Positions 17,570 through 26,206 of a stretch of 64,000 nucleotides of DNA are shown here, piece after piece. The DNA lies in NCBI GenBank assembly GCA_005772895.1, contig SXIH01000024.1, positions 26,428-90,427 on the forward strand, read 5' to 3'. Made by a program: the position numbers and the translations under genes. This stretch comes from Bacteroidota bacterium. Lineage in GTDB: Bacteria > Bacteroidota > Bacteroidia > 2-12-FULL-35-15. Position 1 is the first letter of the stretch. Each line of letters begins with the position of its first letter. Below the pieces are notes generated by a model that worked only from the letters and a program-made list of their open reading frames with translations, ran no database searches and was not told the origin of the DNA.

Positions 17570-19651
17570 TTAGTCCATTTTCGTGACCTTTTTCACCAAA
17601 AACCCATTATCTGTAGCAATATTCAACAGATACATCCCATTTTTTAAGCTGATCGAATTCAGGTCAATTTCTATGGTGTTTTCTCCTTCTGAATAGTCTT
17701 TCTTCTCAATTTGTTTCACAACTTTTCCTAATACGTCCGTTAATTCCATTTTTATTGTTTGTGAGCTTGGTAAATAAAAACTCATTTTAAATGAATTGGA
17801 AAATGGGTTTGGATAAATTGTGAAATTATTTTCAGTAAATATATTTTCGTTTATTCCAACATTGCATGTTCCGGGTAAATTTGCGTCCATCCACAAAATT
17901 CTATCGTTGATCCAATTTTTAATTGCCAATATTTCTCCTGGATAATCTGCCGGAATAGGACTTGGATTTGGCCAGGTATAGGCGCCTAAAATTGGCCAAG
18001 CTGTAAAATGACGGGCTTGTGCTTCATCTAAATACAATGCTAAAGAATCTACATAATTATTTAAAACAGGAATACTCAAAGTTGTTAAACGCAATTCATC
18101 CCATCTGCAATGCAACTCAGCAACATATTGTGGATCTTGTAACAACCGTGCCCACCAAAAATTTGGCTGCCAGCCATCACCGCTACAAACAGATGGGAAA
18201 TTATAAGCCCAACCTGAAGTTACATCGCCTTGACAATAATCTGCATTCCACCAGGCAAGATTGAAATCCCATGCCGGACCAGCTTTTAACTTGCCGCCTT
18301 TACTTTGTTTGTCTTTGTAAAAAAATGTGCTCAAACGATAACCATCCACATTTTTACTCACTTCATTTAAAATAAAATAATCTATGAACGTATTCACGCC
18401 AATGTATTTTCTATAACCGTTAATAGGGTCAGCAAAAGTAGAACTCGCCAAAACGTCTTCCACCGTATCAACATAAGCCATAATGTAATTTCTTTGTTGA
18501 GTAACAATCACTCCATTTTCAGGATACACGTGCACAAAATTGATGGGCGATCCTGTCGGAGAAGGGTAGGGCGATGTCCAGTAACTTCCCGGACCATCAT
18601 CTCTGTCAACTTTAATAATATAGCCACCGGTTAAATCATCTCCGCTTATTTCTGTCGGATCAAGCTTAGGAACATTTATTCTGTTCGAATCGCGTTTTAC
18701 TTTTTCCATCAAAACATAAATTCCCTGATACTGATTATTAATTACCAATTCACAAAATTGCGTGCGTGATGCATAACGACCGGTTTTATTTGCAATGTCA
18801 TACGTAAGAACATTTCGCATACAGGTTTTATCATCGTAAGGAGCATACAAAATCCAATCGTGTTCTTCAGGCATTCCTAGTAAGATTGTATCTTTTTTTA
18901 TTCCAAGATTATCTCTAGTTTCGAAACCATAACTTTTTTGCGGGAACCAGGATGAACTGGAACCACGTGTTTCAATTCCTATTTTATTATTGTAATTATT
19001 ATGTGGGTCGGTCATGTAATTTCGTACACCAAAACCATTGTAAATAATTCCCATTTGTGCGGCCAACTTAGGTTCGTTTGGAATTGTCATACCGCCTGTA
19101 TTAACAACTACAATAGGTAAGTTGGAAGAAGTAAAGTTAAACGGAAGAGCAGGAGTGTTTCCAAATGTAATACTCCAGTCAATTAAATTTCCGGCATCCG
19201 CTCCGTAAGTATCTTCAATCAATAATTTCCAAACACCATTTGCATTTTGTCCGTTATTGAAAGCACCAATAAATCCTTGCGGACGAAAGGTTCCTGTAAA
19301 CGGAGCATTTTCAGTTACAATAGAATTTGCTGCAAAAGCATTTAAACAAGTATTGGTATAATTGTCTCCGTCACTACCATTCGCAATTGATAAATCCACA
19401 ATAGTTCCATCAGGCGATTGCAATGAAATATTTAAATCGGCATCCCAAGTATGTGTAATGTTAAAACAAATTGTTTCTATTCCGAAAATAGTATCAATGG
19501 TTGCCGGACTCAATCCTGAAACTGTCATCGGAAAATTTACCATCGGTCCGCCATCAGGAATCGGTCCGCCAGCAGTACTTGTATACGTTTGTCCAAAAGT
19601 TGGAACTGAAATAATTGTAAAAAAGAATAATATTATTTTTTGCATAATCAT
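17570..19651 (-). CDS. Exported P/Homo B domain + CotH kinase-like domain + T9SS type A C-terminal domain
   Basis: P-domain (FNITHTWDADLNISLQSPDGTIVDLS...GVWKLLIEDTYGADAGNLIDWSITFG), CotH motifs (KSYGFETRD, INNQYQGIYVLMEKVKRD, GYIIKVD, AGPAWDFNLAWWN), CTD (YPNPFSNSF...GMYLLNIATDNGFLVKKVTKMD). Confidence 0.88.
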   Translation of the reverse strand: MIMQKIILFFFTIISVPTFGQTYTSTAGGPIPDGGPMVNFPMTVSGLSPATIDTIFGIETICFNITHTWDADLNISLQSPDGTIVDLSIANGSDGDNYTNTCLNAFAANSIVTENAPFTGTFRPQGFIGAFNNGQNANGVWKLLIEDTYGADAGNLIDWSITFGNTPALPFNFTSSNLPIVVVNTGGMTIPNEPKLAAQMGIIYNGFGVRNYMTDPHNNYNNKIGIETRGSSSSWFPQKSYGFETRDNLGIKKDTILLGMPEEHDWILYAPYDDKTCMRNVLTYDIANKTGRYASRTQFCELVINNQYQGIYVLMEKVKRDSNRINVPKLDPTEISGDDLTGGYIIKVDRDDGPGSYWTSPYPSPTGSPINFVHVYPENGVIVTQQRNYIMAYVDTVEDVLASSTFADPINGYRKYIGVNTFIDYFILNEVSKNVDGYRLSTFFYKDKQSKGGKLKAGPAWDFNLAWWNADYCQGDVTSGWAYNFPSVCSGDGWQPNFWWARLLQDPQYVAELHCRWDELRLTTLSIPVLNNYVDSLALYLDEAQARHFTAWPILGAYTWPNPSPIPADYPGEILAIKNWINDRILWMDANLPGTCNVGINENIFTENNFTIYPNPFSNSFKMSFYLPSSQTIKMELTDVLGKVVKQIEKKDYSEGENTIEIDLNSISLKNGMYLLNIATDNGFLVKKVTKMD

Positions 19652-21702
19652 TGTGAAATTAATTTTCCTGTGGCAATAATTTTCTCTGAAGTTTTTAATT
19701 GATAAAAATACATTCCGGGATTCATTGCATCATTGTTAATAGTAATTGAGTTTTTCCCATTCGGAATAAATAATGTTTTTATTTTTTTACCAAGCATGTC
19801 GTAAATTTCTAATTCTTTTTCTGAAGCATGCTCATAAGTAAAAGTGAAAGTTGTACTTGATGAAAACGGATTAGGAAAAATTTTCACATTCGCTTTTTCT
19901 GAATTGTATTCCGGTGCCGAAAGGTTCCAGCACAGACTAGGCAAATTTACATCCATCCATTGAGAGCGTGCCTGAAACCACCATTTTAAATAATCAACTT
20001 CTTCCTGATAGTTGGCGCCAATAAAATAATTCCAGTTTACATAAGTTCCCATAATCGGCCACAAAGTAAAATTTCTCTGTTGCGATTCGTTGAGATATAA
20101 AGCTATGGAATCAATCCAAATATTAATTGAATCGGTATCTAAAATTCCCATTCTCAATTCTGTCCAGCGACATTTCACTTGGTTTGCATAAGCTGTATCT
20201 TGTAGCAAACGAGGCCACCAGTTGGGTGGTTCTGAAGTAAAGGTCGGACAAACAGTTGCAAAATTATATTGCCATCCTGTTGTATCAAAAGCATCACAAT
20301 AATCTGCGTTGCCATACGAAAGATTAAAATCCCACATCGGTCCGCAACTTAATTTTCCTCCTTTGCTGTCTTTATCTTTATACATAAAACTGCTGGAGCG
20401 ATAACCATCCACTGTTCTGCCTAATTCCTGCATAAGAAAAAAATCAACGAATGAACCTGTATTAATGTATGCTCTAAAACCCGTTGTTAAATCCGAAAAG
20501 GTTGGACCGTAAACTACATTTTCAAAAGTGGTCACATAATTTTTTATATAATTTAATTGTGGTACTGTCAGCTCAATGTCTTCCGGATCGTGATAAAGAA
20601 ATTTTACTTTTGGTTGGTAAGGCGAAGTCCATGTAGTAGAACTGCTTCCTGTTACTTTATCTACTTTAATAATGTATCCGCCCGTTAAAGAATCTCCTGC
20701 ATTATCATCCAAATCTAATTTTGCAATATCCACTCTGTTTTTATCACGCTTCACTCTTTCAAGCAATGTATAAACTCCCATGTACTGATTGTTTATCACC
20801 AATTCGCAATAAACATAACGTGGCGAATAAGGTTGCATTTTCGAAAACAAGTTGTAAGTGATTTCATTTCTCATCAATGTTTTATCCGGATAAGCGCCAT
20901 ACAAAATCCAATCGTTTTCACTTGGCATTCCTAATAATGAAACATTTACTTTTGCACCAAGTGCATCTCTTGTTTCTACTCCGTACGATTTTTTTGGATA
21001 TTGTTGTGATGTAGAACCTCTTATTTCAATGGCAATTTTTCCATTGTAATTATTAAAAGTATCTGTCATATAATTTCTAACGCCAACACCATTGTAAATA
21101 ATTCCCATGTCGCATGTAATTTTCGGATCATCAGCAATCGTTTGTCCCAAAGTATTTAAAACAACAATTGGAAGATTAGAAGAATAAAACGGAAATGGTT
21201 TTGAAGGTGTATTTCCGAAAGTGATATTCCAACTGATAAGGTTGCCGATATCGCCAAATGAATTATCGTTGATTAATAAATTCCAAACTCCGTTACCTGC
21301 TTGTCCGTTATTTAATGAACCAATATAACCTTGCGGACGAAAGGTTCCGGTAAACGGAGGAAATCCCAAGACAATGGAAGTAGCAGCGAATCCATTAAAA
21401 CAAGTATTGGTATAATCCGAACCGCCCCATCCATTGGAAACAGAAAGGTCAACAATGTTTCCATCAGGCGCCTGAATGGCAATTTGCAAGTCGGAAGCCC
21501 AGCTGTGACTGATATTAATACAAATACTTTCTAAACCGAAAATGGTATCAATAGTTGTAGGAGAAAGTCCGGAAACGGTTATAGGAAAAGCAACCTGCGG
21601 ACCGCCATCAGGAATAGAACCACCCGCAGCACTTGAATAAGTTTGTGCTTTTGAAAGGAATATCGAGAATACTAAAATAGTTAGCAGGTAAATCTTTCTC
21701 AT
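19648..21702 (-). CDS. Exported P/Homo B domain + CotH kinase-like domain + T9SS type A C-terminal domain (paralog)
   Basis: Same architecture: KKSYGVETRD, INNQYMGVYTLLERVKRD, CGPMWDFNLSYGN; CTD FPNPFSSSTTF...GMYFYQLKTSEKIIATGKLISQ; 4-bp ATGA overlap with downstream gene. Confidence 0.88.
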   Translation of the reverse strand: MRKIYLLTILVFSIFLSKAQTYSSAAGGSIPDGGPQVAFPITVSGLSPTTIDTIFGLESICINISHSWASDLQIAIQAPDGNIVDLSVSNGWGGSDYTNTCFNGFAATSIVLGFPPFTGTFRPQGYIGSLNNGQAGNGVWNLLINDNSFGDIGNLISWNITFGNTPSKPFPFYSSNLPIVVLNTLGQTIADDPKITCDMGIIYNGVGVRNYMTDTFNNYNGKIAIEIRGSTSQQYPKKSYGVETRDALGAKVNVSLLGMPSENDWILYGAYPDKTLMRNEITYNLFSKMQPYSPRYVYCELVINNQYMGVYTLLERVKRDKNRVDIAKLDLDDNAGDSLTGGYIIKVDKVTGSSSTTWTSPYQPKVKFLYHDPEDIELTVPQLNYIKNYVTTFENVVYGPTFSDLTTGFRAYINTGSFVDFFLMQELGRTVDGYRSSSFMYKDKDSKGGKLSCGPMWDFNLSYGNADYCDAFDTTGWQYNFATVCPTFTSEPPNWWPRLLQDTAYANQVKCRWTELRMGILDTDSINIWIDSIALYLNESQQRNFTLWPIMGTYVNWNYFIGANYQEEVDYLKWWFQARSQWMDVNLPSLCWNLSAPEYNSEKANVKIFPNPFSSSTTFTFTYEHASEKELEIYDMLGKKIKTLFIPNGKNSITINNDAMNPGMYFYQLKTSEKIIATGKLISQ

Positions 21703-21781
21703 TTACTTAATTTTACACTAATGTAAGATTAAATTAACAGATATTCAAGAGTTTTTGGATAGCTGAATTCAGTTAAAAGAG

Positions 21782-21812
21782 TTTGAAATTTAAAACTAAT
21801 TGCTTACCTTTG
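21782..21812 (+). promoter_or_regulatory. Bacteroidota-type promoter (-33 TTTG, 19 nt, -7 TACCTTTG)
   Basis: TTTG 21782-21785, TACCTTTG 21805-21812, exact 19-nt spacing, upstream of the higB-like gene. Confidence 0.7.
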
Positions 21813-21836
21813 GCGTAAGTAACGTAAAACGGCAGT

Positions 21837-22118
21837 ATGATTCTATCATTTGGCGACAAAGACACAAAGAAGATTTGGGAAGGCGAGCGAATAAAAGGTT
21901 TGTCGACTGAAATACAGGAAATGGCCAGAAGAAAGCTGAGAATGTTGAATAACTCACAGAATTTGGCTGACTTGCAAATTCCGCCTTCAAACCGATTGGA
22001 AAAATTGAAAGGAAATTTCAAAGAATTTTATTCAATCAGAATTAACAATCAGTGGCGAATAATTTTTAAGTGGAATAACGGAAATGCAGATCAAGTTGAA
22101 ATAATAGACTATCACTAA
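21837..22118 (+). CDS. RelE/HigB-type toxin of type II TA module
   Basis: MARRKLRMLNNSQNLADLQIPPSNRLEKLKGNFKEFYSIRINNQWRIIFKW. Confidence 0.92.
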   Translation: MILSFGDKDTKKIWEGERIKGLSTEIQEMARRKLRMLNNSQNLADLQIPPSNRLEKLKGNFKEFYSIRINNQWRIIFKWNNGNADQVEIIDYH

Positions 22119-22128
22119 ACGAACGAAA

Positions 22129-22428
22129 ATGAAGAAACTAAAAAACATACATCCCGGAGAAATTCTTAATGAAGAATTTTTATTGCCATTGGAAATCTCT
22201 GCGTACAAACTTTCCAAAGATATTGGTATTCCTCAAACACGTGTTTCTGCAATCATAAAAGGGAACAGACGAATAACTGCGGATACTGCACTTCGACTAT
22301 CGAAATATTTCGGGAACTCCGCTAAATTTTGGCTCGGACTTCAGGATGACTTTGATATTGAAGAAGAAGTAAATCAAAAAAAAGCAGAATTGAATGCAAT
22401 TAAACAATGTACGCAAAACGCAGCGTAA
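22129..22428 (+). CDS. HigA-family antitoxin (XRE HTH)
   Basis: KNIHPGEILNEEFLLPLEISAYKLSKDIGIPQTRVSAIIKGNRRITADTALRLSKYFG. Confidence 0.94.
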   Translation: MKKLKNIHPGEILNEEFLLPLEISAYKLSKDIGIPQTRVSAIIKGNRRITADTALRLSKYFGNSAKFWLGLQDDFDIEEEVNQKKAELNAIKQCTQNAA

Positions 22429-22443
22429 AGAAGATAAAAGAAT

Positions 22444-24165
22444 ATGGAGAAAAGATGGAGCATAAATTCAAGTGCTGATGAGAAAGTTGTAAATCAACTA
22501 GCAGAAGAATTGAAAATTGAAAAAGTGTTGGCGAATTTATTGGTGCAACGTGATATTAAAACCTATGACGAGGCAAAAAAATTTTTCCGGCCTTCTTTAG
22601 ATAATCTGCATGATCCTTTTTTAATGAAGGACATGGATGTAGCTATTGCCCGTTTGGAAAAAGCAATTTCCAACAAAGAAAAAATTCTGGTGTTTGGTGA
22701 TTATGATGTGGACGGAACAACAGCTGTTGCACTTGTGTATTCGTTTTTGAAAACTTTACCTGAGTCAGAAGGCCTTGCGGATTATTACATTCCCGACAGA
22801 TATACCGAAGGTTACGGAATTTCTTTCATGGGAATTGATTTCGCGAAAGAAAATAATTTCTCATTAATCATTGCACTCGATTGCGGAATAAAAGCAATTG
22901 ATAAAGTGGATTATGCCAATGAACGCAACATCGATTTTATAATTTGCGATCACCATCGTCCGGGCGACACACTTCCAAAAGCTGTTGCAATTTTAGATCC
23001 TAAGCGTAACGACTGCAGTTATCCTTTTGACGAATTATGTGGCTGCGGAGTTGGATTTAAATTGGTGCAAGCCTACGCACAAAAAAATAATATTTCTTTC
23101 GAAGAACTTATTCAATACCTTGATTTAACTGCCATTTCCATCGCTTCGGATTTGGTTCCGATTGTTGATGAAAACCGTGCTTTGTGTTATTTTGGATTGG
23201 AGCAGATAAATAGAAATCCACGCAAAGGAATAAAAGCAATTTTAGAATTGGCGAACATCAAAAAAGAAGTAACGATGAACGAATTGGTGTTCACCGTTGG
23301 TCCGCGTATAAATGCAGCAGGAAGAATTGAGACAGGAAGAAATGCGGTTGCACTTTTGGTTTCCGATAATCATGCCGATGCAAAAACATCCGGAATAAAT
23401 ATCAATACTTCGAATACCGAACGCAGAGCATTGGATGTAAGCATCACACAACACGCTTTCAGTATGATTGATGAAAGTGAAGAATTAATCAAACGTAAAT
23501 CAACCGTATTGTTTCATCCCGATTGGCACAAAGGTGTGATTGGCATTGTGGCTTCTCGTTTAACGGAAAGATATTACCGCCCGACCATTGTTCTTACGGA
23601 GTCGAATGGAATGGCAACTGGTTCTGCACGTTCTGTAAAAGATTTTGATGTATACGATGCCATTGAAGCCTGTTCCGATTTGTTGGAACAATTTGGCGGG
23701 CATAAATATGCAGCCGGACTTTCTATGAAATTAGAAAACCTTGCAGCCTTCCAACAAAAATTTGAAGAAGTAGTTTCTGCAACCATAAAAGATTACATGC
23801 TGGTTCCTGAAATTGCCATTGATGCAGAATTAAAATTATCCGACATCACACCAAAATTTTTCCGAATCTTAAAACAGTTCGAACCATTTGGTCCAGGAAA
23901 TATGTCGCCAGTTTTCATGAGTAAGAACCTTGTCGACAAAGGTTATGTGCGTATTGTAGGAAACAACCATTTGAAAATGGATATTCAATCTGCCGAAAAT
24001 CCAAAAGAGACATTTTCAGCAATTGCTTTTTCTCAGGGACAGCATTTTGATGATGTGCTTCGCAAAAAAACATTCAGTGCTTGTTATGCGGTTGAAGAAA
24101 ATGAGTTTAATGGAAATGTGTCGCTTCAATTGAATGTGAAGGATATGAAGGTGGATAATCAATAA
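22444..24165 (+). CDS. recJ: Single-stranded-DNA-specific exonuclease RecJ
   Basis: FGDYDVDGTTAVAL, DHHRPG, VGPRINAAGRI, FGGHKYAAG. Confidence 0.95.
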   Translation: MEKRWSINSSADEKVVNQLAEELKIEKVLANLLVQRDIKTYDEAKKFFRPSLDNLHDPFLMKDMDVAIARLEKAISNKEKILVFGDYDVDGTTAVALVYSFLKTLPESEGLADYYIPDRYTEGYGISFMGIDFAKENNFSLIIALDCGIKAIDKVDYANERNIDFIICDHHRPGDTLPKAVAILDPKRNDCSYPFDELCGCGVGFKLVQAYAQKNNISFEELIQYLDLTAISIASDLVPIVDENRALCYFGLEQINRNPRKGIKAILELANIKKEVTMNELVFTVGPRINAAGRIETGRNAVALLVSDNHADAKTSGININTSNTERRALDVSITQHAFSMIDESEELIKRKSTVLFHPDWHKGVIGIVASRLTERYYRPTIVLTESNGMATGSARSVKDFDVYDAIEACSDLLEQFGGHKYAAGLSMKLENLAAFQQKFEEVVSATIKDYMLVPEIAIDAELKLSDITPKFFRILKQFEPFGPGNMSPVFMSKNLVDKGYVRIVGNNHLKMDIQSAENPKETFSAIAFSQGQHFDDVLRKKTFSACYAVEENEFNGNVSLQLNVKDMKVDNQ

Positions 24166-24193
24166 TATTTTGTAGATTAAAAGTTTAAAAAAG

Positions 24194-25213
24194 ATGGATA
24201 AAGACATCATGCCGCAATCAAATGATATAATATTTTATTCATCACCCGATGGTGATGTAAGAGTAGAAGTGTTTTTTCAAGAAGAAACATTTTGGTTAAG
24301 CCAAAAGAAAATTGGAGAGCTATTTGGCAAATCGAAAGCCACTATTAGCGAACATTTAAAAAACATTTTCGAAACAGAAGAATTAAACGAAAAATCAGTT
24401 GTTCGGAAAATCCGAACAACTGCCGAAGATGGCAAATTATATCACACTAATTTTTACAACCTTGACGCAATTATTGCAGTTGGATACCGTGTAAACAGTT
24501 TTCAGGCAACACAATTTCGTATTTGGGCAACTAAAACGTTGAGGGAATTTATTATTAAAGGTTTTGTATTGGATGATGAACGTCTGAAACAAGGCAAACG
24601 CTTTGGTAAAGATTATTTTGACGAATTACTTGAACGTATCCGCGAAATTCGTGCAAGTGAAAGACGTTTTTATTTGAAAATAACCGACATTTATGAGCAA
24701 TGTAGTATAGATTATAAAAAAGACGCTGAGATAACACAAACATTTTTTAAAACAGTTCAAAATAAATTGCATTGGGCAACGACTGGTAAGACTGCTGCAC
24801 AAATAATTTCAGAACGAGCAAGTTCTATAAAGCCTAATATGGGTTTGCAGACTTGGAAGAATGCACCCAAAGGAAAAGTTTTAAAAACCGATGTTTCTAT
24901 TGCTAAGAATTATTTAATTGAAAAGGAAATTAAAGAACTGGAACGCGTTGTAACTATGTATTTAGATTATGCGGAAAATCAAGCGGCAAGGCAAATACCA
25001 ATGAAAATGACAGAGTGGATTACAAAACTTGATGCTTTTTTACAGTTCAATGAATATCAAATATTAAAAGACGCAGGTAATGTGAAACATGAAGTAGCAA
25101 AGCAATTAGCTGAAAATGAGTATGAAAAATTTAGAATAACTCAAGATAAGAATTTTGAAAGTGATTTTGAAAGTGAAACAAGAAAAATCTCGGACAAGAA
25201 AAAGAAAAAATAA
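24194..25213 (+). CDS. RhuM family virulence-type protein
   Basis: YSSPDGDVRVEVFFQEETFWLSQKKIGELFGKSKATISEHLKNIFETEELNEKSVVRKIRTTAEDGK...NLDAIIAVGYRVNS. Confidence 0.93.
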   Translation: MDKDIMPQSNDIIFYSSPDGDVRVEVFFQEETFWLSQKKIGELFGKSKATISEHLKNIFETEELNEKSVVRKIRTTAEDGKLYHTNFYNLDAIIAVGYRVNSFQATQFRIWATKTLREFIIKGFVLDDERLKQGKRFGKDYFDELLERIREIRASERRFYLKITDIYEQCSIDYKKDAEITQTFFKTVQNKLHWATTGKTAAQIISERASSIKPNMGLQTWKNAPKGKVLKTDVSIAKNYLIEKEIKELERVVTMYLDYAENQAARQIPMKMTEWITKLDAFLQFNEYQILKDAGNVKHEVAKQLAENEYEKFRITQDKNFESDFESETRKISDKKKKK

Positions 25214-25231
25214 TCGCAGAGTTGAAGCAAT

Positions 25232-25438
25232 ATGAAAAAGAAAAGCACAAATAAAAATTTAACATCCTTCTCCGACCATTTGGACAAAGAATATGGAAGA
25301 CACGGAACCAAAAAGAGAGAAAAATTCGAAGAAGGGTTTGAAGCATTTAAACTTGGTGTTATGGCAAACAAAGAAAACGAAAACAATGGGAATGTTTCTT
25401 TGCAGATGAATGTGAAGGATATGAAGATGGAGAAATAG
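25232..25438 (+). pseudogene. Chimeric ORF: N-terminus of XRE-type antitoxin fused to a diverged recJ C-terminus
   Basis: NLTSFSDHLDKEYGRHGTKKREKFEEGFEAFKLGVM (antitoxin N-term) then ENENNGNVSLQMNVKDMKMEK, cf. recJ EENEFNGNVSLQLNVKDMKVDNQ. Confidence 0.7.
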
Positions 25439-25439
25439 A

Positions 25440-25724
25440 ATGGAAAATGGTTTAAATATTACAGCAATACTTTCTGGAATAACTTTTCCAGTATTTGTTT
25501 TTGCATTTATAATGCATTATAGATTATTAATAAGGTTAAATATTATCAATAATAGTGTTATGAAAGAAGAAAAATATTCATTTAGAGAGCTAAAAAAAAT
25601 AAAAAAACAATCGGTGAATTCCGAAGAGATAAAAATTATTGATAAAATAATTTTTTATGGAAGATTGAAAAATATATTTTTTGTTCCAATAATATATTTT
25701 TTAGTCTCTTTGTTTGTAAGGTAA
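25440..25724 (+). CDS. Hypothetical protein with two putative TM segments
   Basis: ATG 1 nt after preceding stop; hydrophobic N- and C-termini. Confidence 0.6.
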   Translation: MENGLNITAILSGITFPVFVFAFIMHYRLLIRLNIINNSVMKEEKYSFRELKKIKKQSVNSEEIKIIDKIIFYGRLKNIFFVPIIYFLVSLFVR

Positions 25725-25781
25725 ATTGAGTATAGAAAATATTTTTTTACAGATGAAGGTAAAGATCTATATTGACATTGG

Positions 25782-26189
25782 ATGACAAAAAATGAACTAA
25801 TAGAATTGCTTTTCGAAGCATATAAGAATGGATCTCTCGTGACCCCAAAACATAATCCCAAAGAGCTTTCGAAGGTTATGCCTAAATTCAGAACGGTTAT
25901 TTCTGATGAGGTATATGACAATCTTTATCATTGTTTAGAAACAGGAATCGAGAAAATATATGAATATCAAAATAGCAAAGGAGCCTACTATGAAATTTGT
26001 CTTAACTCAAAATATGAATTCGCATCTTCTGGTGTTCATGAGTATTGTCCTTTCCCTTTTGAGGGTTATAATAGAATAATTGCTGTATATGGAGAAAAGC
26101 GAAAGTGGCATATTTTCGGAGAAACAAGTACTAAAATTGAAGAGAAAATTAAAATAGGAGAACTAATCAATAAGGTTGAATTAGTGTGA
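25782..26189 (+). CDS. Hypothetical soluble protein
   Basis: Complete ORF with coding-like composition; no family recognised. Confidence 0.6.
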   Translation: MTKNELIELLFEAYKNGSLVTPKHNPKELSKVMPKFRTVISDEVYDNLYHCLETGIEKIYEYQNSKGAYYEICLNSKYEFASSGVHEYCPFPFEGYNRIIAVYGEKRKWHIFGETSTKIEEKIKIGELINKVELV

Positions 26190-26206
26190 AATAAAATTTA
26201 TTTCCA

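Noticed and set aside
21837-26189. Complete integrative element or prophage around recJ
   Set aside because: No integrase, transposase, phage structural gene or clear att duplication; only a partial recJ tail duplication is visible.
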